Below, piece after piece: positions 46,011-57,261 of a stretch of 64,000 nucleotides of DNA. The translations under genes and the position numbers were made by a program. Position 1 is the first letter of the stretch; each line of letters starts with the position of its first letter. Source of the DNA: Aplectana chamaeleonis (Eukaryota; Nematoda; Chromadorea; Rhabditida; Cosmocercidae); NCBI GenBank assembly GCA_029168955.1, contig JAPDOI010001321.1, positions 1 through 64,000 of the forward strand, written 5' to 3'. The notes beneath the pieces were generated by a model that searched no databases, was not told where the DNA came from, and worked only from the letters and a program-made list of their open reading frames with translations.

Positions 46011-48500
46011 GCCTGAGCACGAAAAAATCGGTCCATCCTCATTATCTTGCTTGAAGTCTCAGGTGGCACTCCACCCACGAGTTGTAACTATGCGGTGTCT
46101 AATCAAAAAACTGGGTAGTAACGTCAGAAGGTGAGGTGTGACATGGCTGTGATAATGAGGATGACGACAGCGGATGCGATAAACAATCACACCAGCACTG
46201 CCATTTGATTCATTCCATCTCGGATCACACTCCACGAAAACACCAAGTGTTCACCCCTGCCCGATTAATTTGGACAGCAGTGTAAAGGTATGTGGTGGAT
46301 TTTCGGAACGCGTTCAGTTTCCCATTGCGGACTACCGCGCGTTTCGTTCCCTACTTTTTCATAGGTCATTTGACACATGCAGGTCATCGAAAGTTGTCCA
46401 GTCTTCTTTCTATGGGGTATGTGACTTATACTCGACTACACACCTTCCTCTAAAATGAAAAATGATTCATTGAAAAAAGTTGACGATAGGGCATAAGTCC
46501 GCAACGACACGTTTGGTGCATAATCTCTAATGATCATGAATCTTTGAATCGATGTATTGGTGGAACATGAGCTTGTTGGGATTATTGTGGGGCACTCGTT
46601 ATCACTAACGGATTTGGCGATTTTTCGCCGAGGCGATCCATCATTCACCTGTCGCGTGCCTCCACTTGTGGACGTAGTATCTGCGCCATCCTTCTATATC
46701 TCTGGAAAGTTCCACCCTAGCATCCCACCTTCATCTACGACATTATCGTGACATTAAAAGGCATCATTATTCACAATTGAGATGGGAAATCGTCTTCGAA
46801 AACTCTCCCTTTTTTCCGCGTTCCTTCTTTAGATTTGTGAACGACTACTATGCACTAAGTATGGTTCAATTTACTCTCATAGGAGTTACTTTTCTATGTC
46901 AGAGCGGACTTCTGAAGGAGCATTTGTTTGAGATGTGACTAGTCATAAATACATGATTCATTATATTAGTGAGTTCATCTACGTGACTTCATCAGTGTTG
47001 ACGGAATCTTCACAGATGTCCTGATTGTCACTTACGTTACAGAGAAAGAAAGTCTCAACGTCTTTCAAACATAGAAATATGCATTCGAAGTCTGAACATG
47101 TAGAAGGAATGAAGGTGGGACAAATCACAAGAATTGAGATCTGGAGATAATCAAAATCGCGAGCTCTTTAGAAATGCAAGAAACTTAATACTGAGTCACT
47201 GGCACTGAATGGCAGCGTACGCGCAGAAAACCACATTTGGTTTTTTATTCTCAATCCAATCCTTTAACCAAGTGGGGATAGTTGCCAAAGCTTGAGACCT
47301 AAATGTTGCGTATTCACAGTGCTATAGCCTCGTGAAAATGGTCTGAAAAGGCGTTTTCCCGTTTTTTTTTTGTATTCCCGTTTTCAATCAAATGGCACGA
47401 ACAACAGTAGCGCCACGATAGGCTCCCACAGGCAGGAAAACCCTAAAATTAAAAACTCTTTATTTTGAGAGATCCTCACATACGAAAGTGTGTGTCGAAA
47501 GCTTCTTGTTTCTTGAGAATTTTCGGCAACAGAAAGGAGAAAGGAATTAAGCAGCCTGAGAAGTTAAAGCGGGTAAACCAGTTCGGACGTTCAAATTACC
47601 GACGTCTGTGTATTACATTGTGTATTGTACACAAGGCACACCATAATAGGCACAAGAAAAGGAATTTGAATGCACCAGGAATTTCGGAAGAGTTTTTCTC
47701 GGAAACTTGAGTGTTCTGCGTAGCCTACATATGTATTTGCTAAATAAAACAAGCTGGTGGGCCTACCTGCACAAAATAGTAAAAGAATTGAATACAATTT
47801 TTTGCGCATGTGCTGCCCTTAATTAAGTGTTCACGAGTTAAAAGAACCGTATCCAAATTTTCAATGTGTTGCTGAGCTAAGGCCACGAAATAGAGGATAA
47901 TAGTGAAAAGTCCAGGCAAAACCATCACTTTTCGCAAAAGAACTGTTTGAAAACACTCATAATATTCAAATACCCTTGTTTTGTGTATTTGATGCACTTT
48001 TTTGTGGTCCAATGGGTCGGCTGATCCATGCAGTTTTAACACACTTCCTGCCTGTTTTTCGCCCTTCCTTCCTTATCGCTTATCTTAGATGGACCCGAAA
48101 CTTACATTCATGCTGATCAAGGCAAATCTTTTTTATCGTGAGCACTGCCTACCCTCATCTGTTATTCGATACATATCCACCGATAATTGAATGAATCTGT
48201 GATTCTCAGAATGAAACCAATCATCGAAAGAAATGCCAGATCGATGCGATGCCTTGATTTGATTACGAGGTCACATTTCCACTTATAGTTAGCGGTCGAT
48301 TCCTCCACTCTCAATAGCCAGTGAAATATAATGGAAGAGGTTTAACTGTGGTCCAGAGATGCTGCTCCTGACATTCTCTCTGCGGTTCGCCGATAGGCCA
48401 TTCAGTTTTGCTCACTGTCAGGTTGAGAGTGCTAAAGCGCAAATGTTATGTCACGAGGCTGTAAGCTTACTAGGAAACCTCGCAAGTCCATCCCCACCAT
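46011..48500. other. Unassigned intergenic DNA, about 2.5 kb
   Basis: ORFs of 60-116 codons occur on both strands (for example 47465-47710 and 47740-48042). None has a recognisable domain, clear splice sites or a second copy in the window. I see no element termini. Confidence 0.45.
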
Positions 48501-48563
48501 TTAAAGGCAGCATACACGCTCACAAACATGGTCGCAATAACAGCATAAATGGGCCCACACGAC

Positions 48564-48866
48564 CAGGGATGAGCGCGATTCCGCGTTTCGCGTTCCGAGA
48601 CCCGCAGTTTTGCGCGTTTTTGGCATTCCGCGTTCCGCATTCCGAAAACCGCAGAAAACGCCGCGGAATGCGAAAATATCGGGTCGTCTGGGACTTAAGA
48701 AAACATTAGATGATTTCTAAAATTTTCCGCTTTTCGCGTTCCGAAAACCGCATTCCCGCACATTTTCAGGCGTTTCGCGCCCGATATCCGTAACCCGAGA
48801 AAAAATTCGTTCCGAAACCCAAAAACCGATTTCCGAAATTTCATATTTTTATTCCGCTCATCCCTG
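48564..48866. mobile_element. hAT-like MITE family H1, copy 2, nested in the palindrome
   Basis: The termini CAGGGATGAGCG and CCGCTCATCCCTG are flanked by a perfect 8-bp duplication, CACACGAC (48556-48563 and 48867-48874). The 303-bp body matches copy 1 inverted: GCGTTCCGAAAACCGCA, GGCGTTTCGCGCCCGATA, TTTCGCGTTCCG. The opposite arm of the palindrome lacks it, which confirms insertion after the palindrome formed. Confidence 0.95.
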
Positions 48867-49403
48867 CACACGACCCCTACCATGTCGTCAACGGAGTTTG
48901 AAGAGCTGAAAGCCATCCAGGATGACAATATTTGAGCAATCATGTCTCGCACGCCCGTATTTTCCCACCCCTTCGAGTAACAGAATGAAAAGTTAAACTT
49001 GAGAAAACATGTTGTAATGGAGAGTGATAGCACTATCAAAAGGGAGTGCACGAGAGAAACAGCTCGATTAACCTGGATATTACATGTTTGTGCACCGATG
49101 AGATCCTTCATTTTGATAGTCAGCCGGAGTAGAGCGCATTCTCGAAAGCGGGCGAGAGTTAATCGGTATGTAGACATGTTATGTTCAAGTAAATCAAGCT
49201 GTTTCTCTCGGGCTCTCCCTTTTTATAGTGCTATCCCTCTCCATTACAACGTGTTTTCTCAAGTTTAACTTTTCATTCTGTTACTCAAAGGGGTGGAAAA
49301 ATACGGGCGTGCAATCATGATTGCTCCAATGTTGTCATCCTGGATGGTTTTCAGCGCTTCAAACGTCGTTCCCGACGTGGCAGGGGTCGTGCGGGCATAT
49401 TTA

Positions 49404-49630
49404 CAGTTGACCGCAATGTTAAAAGGACATGGTGCGGTTGCGGACTCGCACTAAAGCTACGGTAGAATCTGGCACTTTGCCAGATTCCGTCATCGATAGG
49501 CGCCACAGCTGATATTCTCGTGAGCGGAGAGACGACGGTCGATGACGAAATCTGGCAAAGTGCCAGATTCTACCGTATTTTAGTGCGAGTCCGCAACCGC
49601 ACCATGTCCTTTTAACATTGCGGTCAACTG
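49404..49630. mobile_element. 227-bp TA-flanked foldback MITE, nested in the palindrome's right arm
   Basis: The termini CAGTTGACCGCAATGTTAAA and TTTAACATTGCGGTCAACTG are flanked by TA at 49402-49403 and 49631-49632. The arms pair over about 100 bp (GGACATGGTGCGGTTGCGG, GAATCTGGCACTTTGCCAG) around a short GC-rich centre. CAG ends with TA duplication are the Tc1/mariner pattern. The left arm of the host palindrome lacks it. The full-length near-perfect hairpin could be a source of small RNAs if transcribed. Confidence 0.93.
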
Positions 49631-49689
49631 TATGCTGTTATCTCGACCATGTTTGTGAGAGCGTGTGTTGCCTTTAGAGGAAGAGTCCA

Positions 49690-50170
49690 ACTTCTGAATC
49701 GTTTTACTGTTTCCCTGCCCAACTTGGAAAGATCCCACACTGATTTCAATGATGGCTCTGGAATCGTACAAGACCTTCTGGGAACGGAGTTATGGTCCCT
49801 CAAAAATTGAGCTAGGGAAGCATGGCGGACGAGTTGTCCGAAGCTTGTGACTTCCGTCTTTTGCAGCCAATGTATGCGAGCTGACCTGAGTAAAGAGAGA
49901 AGATGAGGATGAAGGGAAGAACGGGGTTTTTCCTCGGAAACCATCGCTCATCTCACGATCTCGAGTGTTCCATTGTTCACGTCGAGGAGCGAAAAGGGGA
50001 CGGACTTGCCCAAAGCGGCGGGGTTTGCCCACTTTTCTTAGACGTTTCGCGGCTCCTGGGTAGCTTTTCGTCCCGTTTTTTTTTTTGACGCTGTTCTGCT
50101 TCTGAGAGCCACGAGAAGCGTTTTTCATGGAAAATTCGAGGATGAAGTTTATCGCGAACAGTGCCTTTAA
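49690..50170 (-). mobile_element. MITE family M1, inverted copy next to the palindrome
   Basis: On the minus strand it starts TTAAAGGCACTGTTCGCG (from 50170) and carries GAGATGAGCGATGGTTTCCG, CCCCGTTCTTCCCTTCATCC, CAGCTCGCATACATTGGC, GGACAACTCGTCCGCCATGC and GAGGGACCATAACTCCGTTC, the M1 blocks in order. Its far end merges with the palindrome end at about 49677-49700. Confidence 0.8.
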
Positions 50171-50279
50171 AAGATGATGAGTGTTTTCTGGTCAACTCTA
50201 GCTCGCTGTCTTGGAATCTGATTTTGCTGCAGACAGCTCTGAACGAAGTTTAAGCGTTTCCGAAGTTTCGCAAAATGCT

Positions 50280-50480
50280 AAGGGCACCCCACCAGCAATT
50301 TTTAGGGTGTTCGGAAAAATTCCTTCGAACTCGACTGAAAACTTTCTACTGGGGGTTGTTTAGGGCGCTAATCGCAAATCGGGGGTCTGTTTGTCGCTAG
50401 ACTAACAATAAGGGTTAATGTAGGTTATGGTAGGGAAAATGTCTTTTAACTGACGTTACCTCCTTAATAATTCGAAAACC
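50280..50480 (+). repeat. Fragment related to the 1.06-kb TIR element family
   Basis: CTACTGGGGGTTGTTTAGGG, GCTAATCGCAAATCGGGGG, GGTTAATGTAGGTTATGGT and CCGGAAAAATGAACCTCA resemble interior blocks of the copies at 1-1062 and 54141-55203 (GGTTATTCGGGG, CACGAATCTGGAGTCCG, GGTAGATTACGG, CCGGAAACGGACCTCATAA). Only a partial interior is present. Confidence 0.5.
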
Positions 50481-50824
50481 GGAAAAATGAACCTCAAACT
50501 CTTGTTTCCACAGCCAGCAACTCTCCACAATAGCAGAATAAAAATTAAAACTAAAAGTAGTCTGACTGGGAATAGGCTCAACCGCGGATATCACGACATT
50601 TTTTGTACCCTGAGTAAGGTACCTTCTGTACCCTACTCAGTTATGTTCGAAGATCGGTATTTTCTGCCGGACACAGAAGGACTGCGCTTAGCGTAGACAT
50701 GCAGAGACGCAGACAATGACGAACCGACGGATGATTCAGCGTCAAGTCTACCTATGTATCGTTTGAGTCAGGGTGATATTTAATTAGTCACTTCGCGTAT
50801 CCTCCATCTCGAAGCAAAAATTAC

Positions 50825-50960
50825 TCCGCGCCTTCGCGGTCGTGTGCGGAGCGAGGGGATGGACGGTGAGAAAGCGTGGGGGATAAGGAGATACAGCGTA
50901 TGCGTGCACAGGAACGCGAGCAACGGAAATAAGTTCCACCCCAAAATAGAGGATACCGTC
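50825..50960 (+). repeat. GC-rich dispersed repeat, family G1, copy 1
   Basis: GTGCGGAGCGAGGGGATGG, GAGAAAGCGTGGGGGA, AAGGAGATACAGCGTATGCG and AACGGAAATAAGT align with 53630-53755, where they read TGCGCGGAGCGAGGGTAGA, GAGAAAGTGTGGGGAG, AAGGAGACGCAGCGTACGCG and AACGGATATAAAT. Function unknown. Confidence 0.65.
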
Positions 50961-52512
50961 TTTATCGGAACGAAATTCCGCACGCAGCACGAGGATAAGC
51001 GTGTGGGGTTAAAGGGTATCGCGCTGGGACTCCGAGGTCTCAACAGAAATATTATCGTACTGCGTCCTACAACAGCGGCGGTCCGCAACTGCGGATCGAA
51101 AGATAAGGAAAGTACTTGTGCGTATGGTAGAAGGGGACAGCGGGACTGTGTAAGCAGAAGAGAGGCAGAGGCATTATACGAGCGCACACGCACACGGTGG
51201 ACTGCAGTAACTTTCGTTCCAAAGTAGAATTTTTCGAACTTACATACATTTGTAGCTACATATCTCAATCACGACATTGTCATGAACGATTTGTGGCTCC
51301 CTCGTTTTTTTACACCTTCAGTTCCAGCATTCAACTGAATTTTTTTACCAAATCTTCAGGAACAAGTTTTGTGACTGGCTTTAGAGATCCCTTAGCCGCT
51401 ATAGCCATCTCGACAAGAGTGGACTCCGTCTGAACCAACGTGTGTAGCATTCAACTTTTCTGTTAATCAATTCAGTGCGTGCTGATAGGTTATTTTACTT
51501 TACTAATATTCCTCTACATGCGCTTTTCTTTATCTTCGACGAGCTACTCACCTATTTTGAAGCGAAGCTTCGGGAATCCTCAATCCTTCAGACCGGGATC
51601 ACTCTTCTGGCGACCAGCGATAGCGATAGTGCATATCAGGCGCATTGATTTTCTGTTCATATTTATGGTAAACATTGCGTCGCGTCGCTGGTCGCGGGAA
51701 GTATGATCCCCGTCACAGGAGGCAAAATTCTGTTGAAGTTCTTGCACCAAGGTAAGAGATTTGCCCACCCAGGAGTTACATCCCCCTATCGGAAATTGGG
51801 GAAGAACTTACATTGCTGGGGATGAGTTTCCCCGCAACCTTACTTCATACCGTTTTTTGAAATCTGTCCCTATTACACACCAAAGCGACACGGAGCTGTT
51901 TCATTTTAAGCACTACCGAAAACAACGATTGTTCGGGATCAGTGCCTGATCCTATGCAAACAAGTACGGGGTTGATTCTTCCCAACATTAACCAAAGAGG
52001 TGAAAGTTGCACGGTGTTCAAAACGCATCACTTTTGGGGAAGCAAACGGCAGAGTGCTCTTTGCCGCCAGTTGCTCATTCTTCTGAATTGTTGCAGTTGG
52101 CCGCATTGGAAAAAAGGGCGGGGGTGCTCTGAGCATGAGGTTCGCCGCTCTTGGCCAGGATTCGTTCGTTATTCATAGCTTTTTCCTAATCTTTTAGAGT
52201 TTTTTCTTCCTCATTCGACTTTAAATTTTGCTGAAAATTTGTTCGAAACGAACGAAAGCATTTTATCGTTCCCAAACTTCTCAGAAACACTGTTGTTGAT
52301 GGAAGGCAGGGTGAAATCTGAGTAAATCACCTAAAAACGAAACCGATTGATCATTCTCGAATATCACTACCATCCAAATCTTACTCAAAACGGACACGAG
52401 CAAAAGCATGAAGAGACAAAAAAAAGAAAGCAAAGCCGAAGTGAGGGATGAGCGGATTTTTCATTTGAATGGCGAATCTTGGTGAAGCGCCTGGAATCTA
52501 TAGTGTAAAGTC
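50961..52512. other. Unassigned intergenic DNA
   Basis: The 127-codon plus ORF (50844-51227) and the 162-codon minus ORF (50780-51268) overlap each other and the G1 repeat. Neither has a recognisable domain. A GGGATGAGCGG at 52447 recalls an H1 terminus but lacks a partner. Confidence 0.45.
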
Positions 52513-52738
52513 TGCACGGATGAGACTGTCCGCCCACGCGGTCGGCGGGCGTCTGGACCGGCCGTCGCAGAGGCATTTTCCGAACGAGCCTTCCCATGAC
52601 TGCGAACAGCAGACTGAAGAATCATTCACTACATGTCTTATGCTCCAAACAATCAACCTAAAAGTCCGGAAAAGGCCGTTGCGATGGCCGCTCAGAGCGC
52701 ACGCCGATTGCGTGGGCAGACAGTTTCATTCGAACAGA
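52513..52738. mobile_element. Foldback MITE family F2, copy 2
   Basis: The left end GGATGAGACTGTCCGCCCAC, GCGGTCGGCGGGCG is the inverse of the right end CGCACGCCGATTGC, GTGGGCAGACAGTTTCATTC. The inner blocks GGCCGTCGCAGAGGCATTTT and AAAAGGCCGTTGCGATGGCC also pair. It is the partner of 34186-34402. Confidence 0.8.
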
Positions 52739-53560
52739 AATTAACCTTCTTTGATTTCTTGAACAAGTTTTAGTTACAAGTTTTTGAGGGTTGATATAAT
52801 CCTGCATGTGTGTCCTCTTATACTTTAGCATGAAGTAATACGGTCGTCGACCCGAACTAGTTGTCAGTTTGTCATACCTGTGATTGGGTAGCCATCTAGT
52901 CCCCCGGTTAGGTGATAATTTCAAGTACCCGAGTGCTGTACTTGCAATTTGATTGATTCGATAGCGCTTCATTTAATCACTCGGAGTTGTCACATGGCTT
53001 TGGAAAAAACTAGCAGCCGCTATGTTCTGGCCCAGATTCGCAACGTCAAAATGAACGCGATCACGAAATGAAATGCAGTTTTAATCATTCAAGCTATTTA
53101 TCGAAGGAACCTGATTTGGTTCACCCGTAAGCTGGTATTAGATTAACTTTGGTATTCAGAGATTCTTTTAGAATTATTGAATAAGTCGAAAATTGATTTT
53201 TCAACATTTTTGCATGAGAGATTTTTTGGAGATAAATTTTACGAAATATGATAAATGAATTTCTTGAAAACCGATTTTTTAAATTTCCAAATAAATGAAT
53301 TTCTCAAATATCTCGTATTTCTGATTTGCAGATGAAAGAGTTTTTCGAATACTGCGTTCTTCAAATCTTCAAATACAGCGCTTTTGTTTTCAATTTCTCG
53401 ATTTGATTACCCTAAACTTTCAAATGAATGAATAATTCTAATAGTGTTTTGAAATAGTCGAGTCAACGAGTGATTGGAAAATGTATTCACTAATGGAATC
53501 GTAAGAATATTCGAGTTTTCGAATGTTTCCACAGTTTTTAGATGTACTATGAAAAACTCG
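52739..53560. other. Unassigned AT-rich DNA
   Basis: No gene. From 53170 it is a loose repetition of AATGAATTTCTT/CTCAAATAT and GTCGAAAATTGATTTTTC phrases, possibly a decayed version of the 44.3-kb tandem repeat. Confidence 0.45.
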
Positions 53561-53908
53561 TTACAGACCACGGCAACTGAAAGAACCGGTTTTAGCTCTG
53601 GTTCCGAGCGTGATTTATTCTGTTCCCTCGCGCGCTTGCGCGGAGCGAGGGTAGAGATAGCGAGAAAGTGTGGGGAGAAGGAGACGCAGCGTACGCGCGC
53701 AGACGCACGTGATGAACGGATATAAATCACACACGGAAACAGAGGGTACGCTTGCGTACTTCCGCTCGGCATACTGTAGGTGGCGCCATAATCGACGGCA
53801 AAGCAATAATTTCCCCCTGAATTTTGATCCCAAAACATCGGAAACGTTGAAAACGGTGAGTTTTCCCCCATTATCAATTTACCTGAAGTCCTTACCACGG
53901 ATACACCC

Positions 53909-53986
53909 AGGAATAACATGAAAAAATAATTTTTCTATGTTATTACCATTTTTTTAAATTTTCTTTTTTTTTCTTGTTATTCCTGC
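53909..53986. mobile_element. ~80-bp AT-rich palindromic MITE
   Basis: CCAGGAATAACATGAAAAAA and the inverse TTTTTTTCTTGTTATTCCTG face each other with an AT-only centre. They sit in the spacer between the F3 arms, and such a short perfect-ended unit resembles a minimal MITE. Flanks ACACC and CGTGT do not give a convincing duplication. Confidence 0.5.
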
Positions 53987-54140
53987 GTGTATACAAGATT
54001 AAGACCTCATAGTTAGATGCATCTATAATGAGTGATGAGGGGGAGTAAACCGTTTCTCAACGTTTCCGGTGTTTTTCTTCGAAAATTCTGTAAAAAATCA
54101 CAACTTTGCCTTCGATTATGGCGAACCCTACAGTGTGCTT

Positions 54141-55203
54141 AAAAGGGAATTATACAAAACGTAGGTCTGCCTAAACGACTAGTATCGTTACTATCTCTTG
54201 TGGCTCAATAGTAAGAATGTGCAGTAACCCGCCTCGACCTGCAGGATCCGAGAAGTTACAAGCTTAAAAAGTGGTTTTTAGTGCTTTTTCTACCTTCCAA
54301 GAAGCGCGTTAGTCTTCGGAAAATCCGGAAACGGACCTCATAATCGTGTTTAGCACCCAAAACAGCCCCCTGTTGGGTAAAGGCACATTTTCCATACATT
54401 GTCCAGACCAACAGCGTTTTGGACTTGTACAAATTTTTGGTTGGGCGTTTAATTAATCCGATTAGAGGGCTCTGGCAGCATTTTAGAAAAATTTTCCAGA
54501 TTGGGCTAAAAACTTCCCGAGGGGTTTTTGGGGGCGCTCATCACGAATCTGAAGTTTATTTGTCGATTTTTCGAAGTTTTCTAAATGATTCGTTCAAAGC
54601 ATCCCAGCTGGAGAAAAAGCTGGGGGCTAAACGCCACTCTCGAGACATTCGGATTTCTTCCATAGATAGGTCTCAAAATCCTTCTCTCAGGGTAATTATA
54701 TGAGCTGAACGCGAATCTAGGGTCCAATCGCCGATTTTTTACAGATTTCGGTAGATTACGGTAGGTATACGGTAGTTTGAGCAAAGTCTCATATTGGACT
54801 CAAAATTCGTATACGGCGGTTATTCGGGGTGGTGAATACGAATTTGATGTCCATTTGCCGATTTTCAAACCCATTAGGGTAGGTTTTGCCCCCCAAATGG
54901 CATACTACTTACCGTAACTTACAGTAAGCCTCATAATTTTGACAAACAGACCCCAAAATTGTTTTCAGCACATAAGATTACCCCTACATACAAGTTTTGA
55001 GGAAAATCTCAACTTTTTTCAAAACACCCCAAAAAGTTTCTGATGACCCTTACCTTTTCGCGAAACTTCAAAAACGCTCATAACTTTTTGGAACCAGCTG
55101 CTCGCGGCGGGATACTGCGCATTTTTACTATTCAGCCACAAGAGATACTAGCGATACTAGTCGTTTTCGCAGGTCCGACCAACGCTTTGTATACTTCCCT
55201 TGT
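54141..55203. mobile_element. 1.06-kb TIR DNA element, copy 2 (complete)
   Basis: Both ends are present: AAAAGGGAATTATACAAAAC on the left and the inverse of ACAAGGGAAGTATACAAAGC on the right. The two ends correspond over more than 110 bp, and the body aligns with copy 1 at 1-1062. The flanks correspond to the uninterrupted site near 38966, giving a target duplication of only two or three bases (TT or TTA/TTT). No transposase ORF is present. Confidence 0.88.
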
Positions 55204-55270
55204 TTGGAGAAATACGCAACCGCACAATCGCCTTTTCCGTTGCCGTGGACTGTACCTAGTTTTTCTGAGT

Positions 55271-55685
55271 ATCTGCATGAAAACTGCATACTGATCTGAA
55301 TTGTATGCGAATCCTAAATCTTTCTAGGTTTGTTTCGAACGCCAGGGCATTGTCCTTGAAAACTTTCGTGCCTCAGTTCTCAGCACACCATATTTATGCC
55401 AGTTGCTCCGCGTCTGCTCTAATTCCAACCTCCTTTGAAATAGGGCTAAACTAGGGAGAGAGGCTATTAATTTAAAGTCGAAATTTTAAGAGTCACTATG
55501 GGCAGGTAAAGTTTTTGGGCAAAGAGAAGAAGCACAGTGTCATTCCCAGTCGAGCTCCGAGGCTTTCAAGAATAAACCGATTTTTCTTATCACAATTTCT
55601 TCGAGTCCGAATATTTCTCGACAATCGTTTCTCCGCGAATGAGCGATTCGGACCAGCTACTCAACTCTCACTAACATCTCTTCTA
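55271..55685. other. Unassigned DNA upstream of the candidate gene
   Basis: No ORF of note. The stretch ends in CTCACTAACATCTCTTCTAG, an acceptor-like sequence (AG at 55685-55686) that could be a cis- or trans-splice site for the next feature. No promoter motif is clear. Confidence 0.4.
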
Positions 55686-55710
55686 GGACATATGATGCGA
55701 TAACGAAGTG

Positions 55711-56276
55711 ATGCCAACGGGAATCGCTAGATACTGGGATTCTCTGGAGAGCGCCGAGTTCTTGGAGCCATGCCAACCAGTAAGTTTCTCAGTATTAACG
55801 AAAACATGTGAACTGATTCCATAATTGTTCTGATTCAGGAAGATGGCTACCTCCCGAAATTGGATGATTGCCAGAAGCAATGGCTGTCAGAGCTGAGTTT
55901 CTCGACGGAGCCCGAGTGTCAGTCGATTCTCTACGCAAAGTCACTTTTGGATGATGTCGACGAGTCTGCTCCTGTGATACAGGAGCTACAACAACTGCCG
56001 GAGCCACAGAAGATTTCAGTGGGTGTCAGGTCAGACAGTTTCATACATTTATGTCCTCATAAAACTTTGCTATTTTTTGTTACTTTGTCACTACTTTCAT
56101 TTCTTTATCCGATCATGTATATTTGCTACTTTTTTGATGTTTCGACTCCCCCACTTTTGCATTGTTTTTCTCTTTTAACAGAGTTATCCTCATTCTAAGC
56201 TTCTTTCCCCGCTCCACTTTTTTATTCCGCTCCATTCTGTACAATAAAAAAGCTGCATGGAAAAAAACCTCGCTAT
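55711..56276 (+). CDS. Candidate host gene, multi-exon, unknown product
   Basis: This is the only stretch that looks like an ordinary coding gene. Exon 1 (55711-55779) reads MPTGIARYWDSLESAEFLEP plus CQP. The donor CCA|GTAAGT and the acceptor TGATTCAG (55838) bound a 59-bp intron in phase 0. Exon 2 opens EDGYLPKLDDCQKQWLSELS, continues FSTEPECQSILYAKSLLDDV and DESAPVIQELQQLPEPQKIS, and probably ends at CAG|GTCAGA (56029). A strong acceptor TTTTCTCTTTTAACAG at 56181 could start a last exon ending at a TGA at 56274-56276, but its translation is not convincingly protein-like; other downstream exons are possible. The ATG follows an acceptor-like CTTCTAG by 25 bases, with a short ATGATGCGATAA in between, which would suit spliced-leader trans-splicing. 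The exon 2 sequence is acidic and probably helical, with no family that I recognise. Confidence 0.45.
55780..55838 (+). other. 59-bp candidate intron
   Basis: GTAAGTTTCTC opens and TTCTGATTCAG closes it. Joining the flanks keeps one frame (CQP|EDGYL). Length, donor and acceptor match small nematode introns. Confidence 0.6.
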
Positions 56277-56297
56277 GAGGGGACCTACAATACTGCT

Positions 56298-56725
56298 TGT
56301 AGGTTTTGTTCCGACTCTGAGTGTTTTGGCGGAGAAATAGCCGCGAAATCTCCGCGAAAAGCCTGCTTTCCATGTAATGGTCGAGAAATAGCCGGAAATA
56401 TTCTTGAGACATGATTCAGATGTCAACACCGCCGTCGGTTCATTCACTCAAGCTTGAACCCCGTTCAGTCTGTGGAAGCCCCGTCCGATCACTGGCGGCC
56501 CGCATGGCGGCTCGGCGAGCAGGTGACGGACGCTTCACTTGTCGGTGTGCCGGCCGCGTTGCACTTAATTTTGATGGTTGTTTCGCGGTCATTACTTGGT
56601 TATTTCCTGGCTATTTCGCAATAAAAAACGAGAGCAGAAAGAGAAATAGCCCACCAGGAGCCGCTGCGGAGCCTAGCAGACTATTTCAAGGCCAAAACTC
56701 TCAGAGGAATGTATACAGATTTGCT
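56298..56725. repeat. Foldback-like repeat
   Basis: The left side (TTCCGACTCTGAGTGTTTTG, GGCGGAGAAATAGCCGCG, AATGGTCGAGAAATAGCCGG) is roughly inverted on the right (GCGGTCATTACTTGG, CCTGGCTATTTCGC, AGACTATTTCAAGGCC, AAAACTCTCAGAGGAATG). The pairing is imperfect. If real, it is an old palindromic element just downstream of the candidate gene. Confidence 0.5.
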
Positions 56726-57260
56726 TTCCCGCGTTTTTAGTGCCCTTTCTCAGTATTCGCCTTATCATAAACCGCCTCATACCTGTAACTCGCTTCAGAG
56801 TGGTCCGGTCTTGATTTTGAGGCAATTTTGACTTTTTTCGACGACGTTAATACAGTATAGTGATAAACTTATAGATTTCACTTCAGAAATTAGTAAAACT
56901 TTGCATGTTTCTACCACAAACTCATCATGCACTCATAAGCTACCAGAATTTTTTTCATTATGGAGCTGTGATCGTTGGAAATTCCAGAAGCAAGCACAAA
57001 TTTGTCTACTAAAAACCGAAATCAGGTAGACTACTGTCCCACAAATACCGTTGCTTTTGCCTCACTGATGTGAGAGTAACACGAAAAATTTCTCGGAAAA
57101 TTAGCTCGTCAGTTTTAAAGGCGGTGCTCACGATAAAAGAAGGTATTATAGTTTCCGATGTTTTTGAGTAGCTAAGTCTACCACGTTGGGGTGAATAGAG
57201 AAAAGCCCCCACAGAACACTCAAATACCGGGAAAAACCGTCCAAAGAAATCCCTGAAAAA
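56726..57260. other. Unassigned intergenic DNA
   Basis: No gene recognised; AT-rich, no repeat partner seen. Confidence 0.45.
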
Positions 57261-57261
57261 C

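Larger units (their letters stand above)
48501..49677. mobile_element. Large palindromic (foldback) element carrying two nested MITEs
   Basis: The left arm starts TTAAAGGCAGCATACACGC, CACAAACATGGTCGCAATAA. The right arm ends as its inverse: TTATCTCGACCATGTTTGTG, GAGCGTGTGTTGCCTTTA. Inward both arms share CACGACCCCTACCATGTCG, GCCATCCAGGATGACAA, GAATGAAAAGTTAAACTTG and GGGAGTGCACGAGAGAAAC (inverted at 49200-49400). After removal of the nested elements (48564-48866 on the left, 49404-49630 on the right) the arms are about 250-280 bp with a centre near 49140. The TTAAAGGCA ends suggest kinship with MITE family M1. The 160-codon minus-strand ORF here crosses nested elements and is not a gene. Confidence 0.88.
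53625..55270. mobile_element. Foldback-family F3 element invaded by a TIR element
   Basis: The left arm, 53735-53870 (GCGTACTTCCGCTCGGCATA, CTGTAGGTGGCGCCATAATC, GACGGCAAAG, ATCGGAAACGTTGAAAACGG), is the inverse of the right arm, 54045-54140 (CGTTTCTCAACGTTTCCGG, CTTTGCCTTCGATTATGGCG, AACCCTACAGTGTGCTT), which continues at 55204 (GGAGAAATACGCAACCGC). The interruption is exactly the 1.06-kb TIR element. A related uninterrupted arm is at 38911-39020. The left portion includes a G1 repeat copy (53630-53755). Confidence 0.75.
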
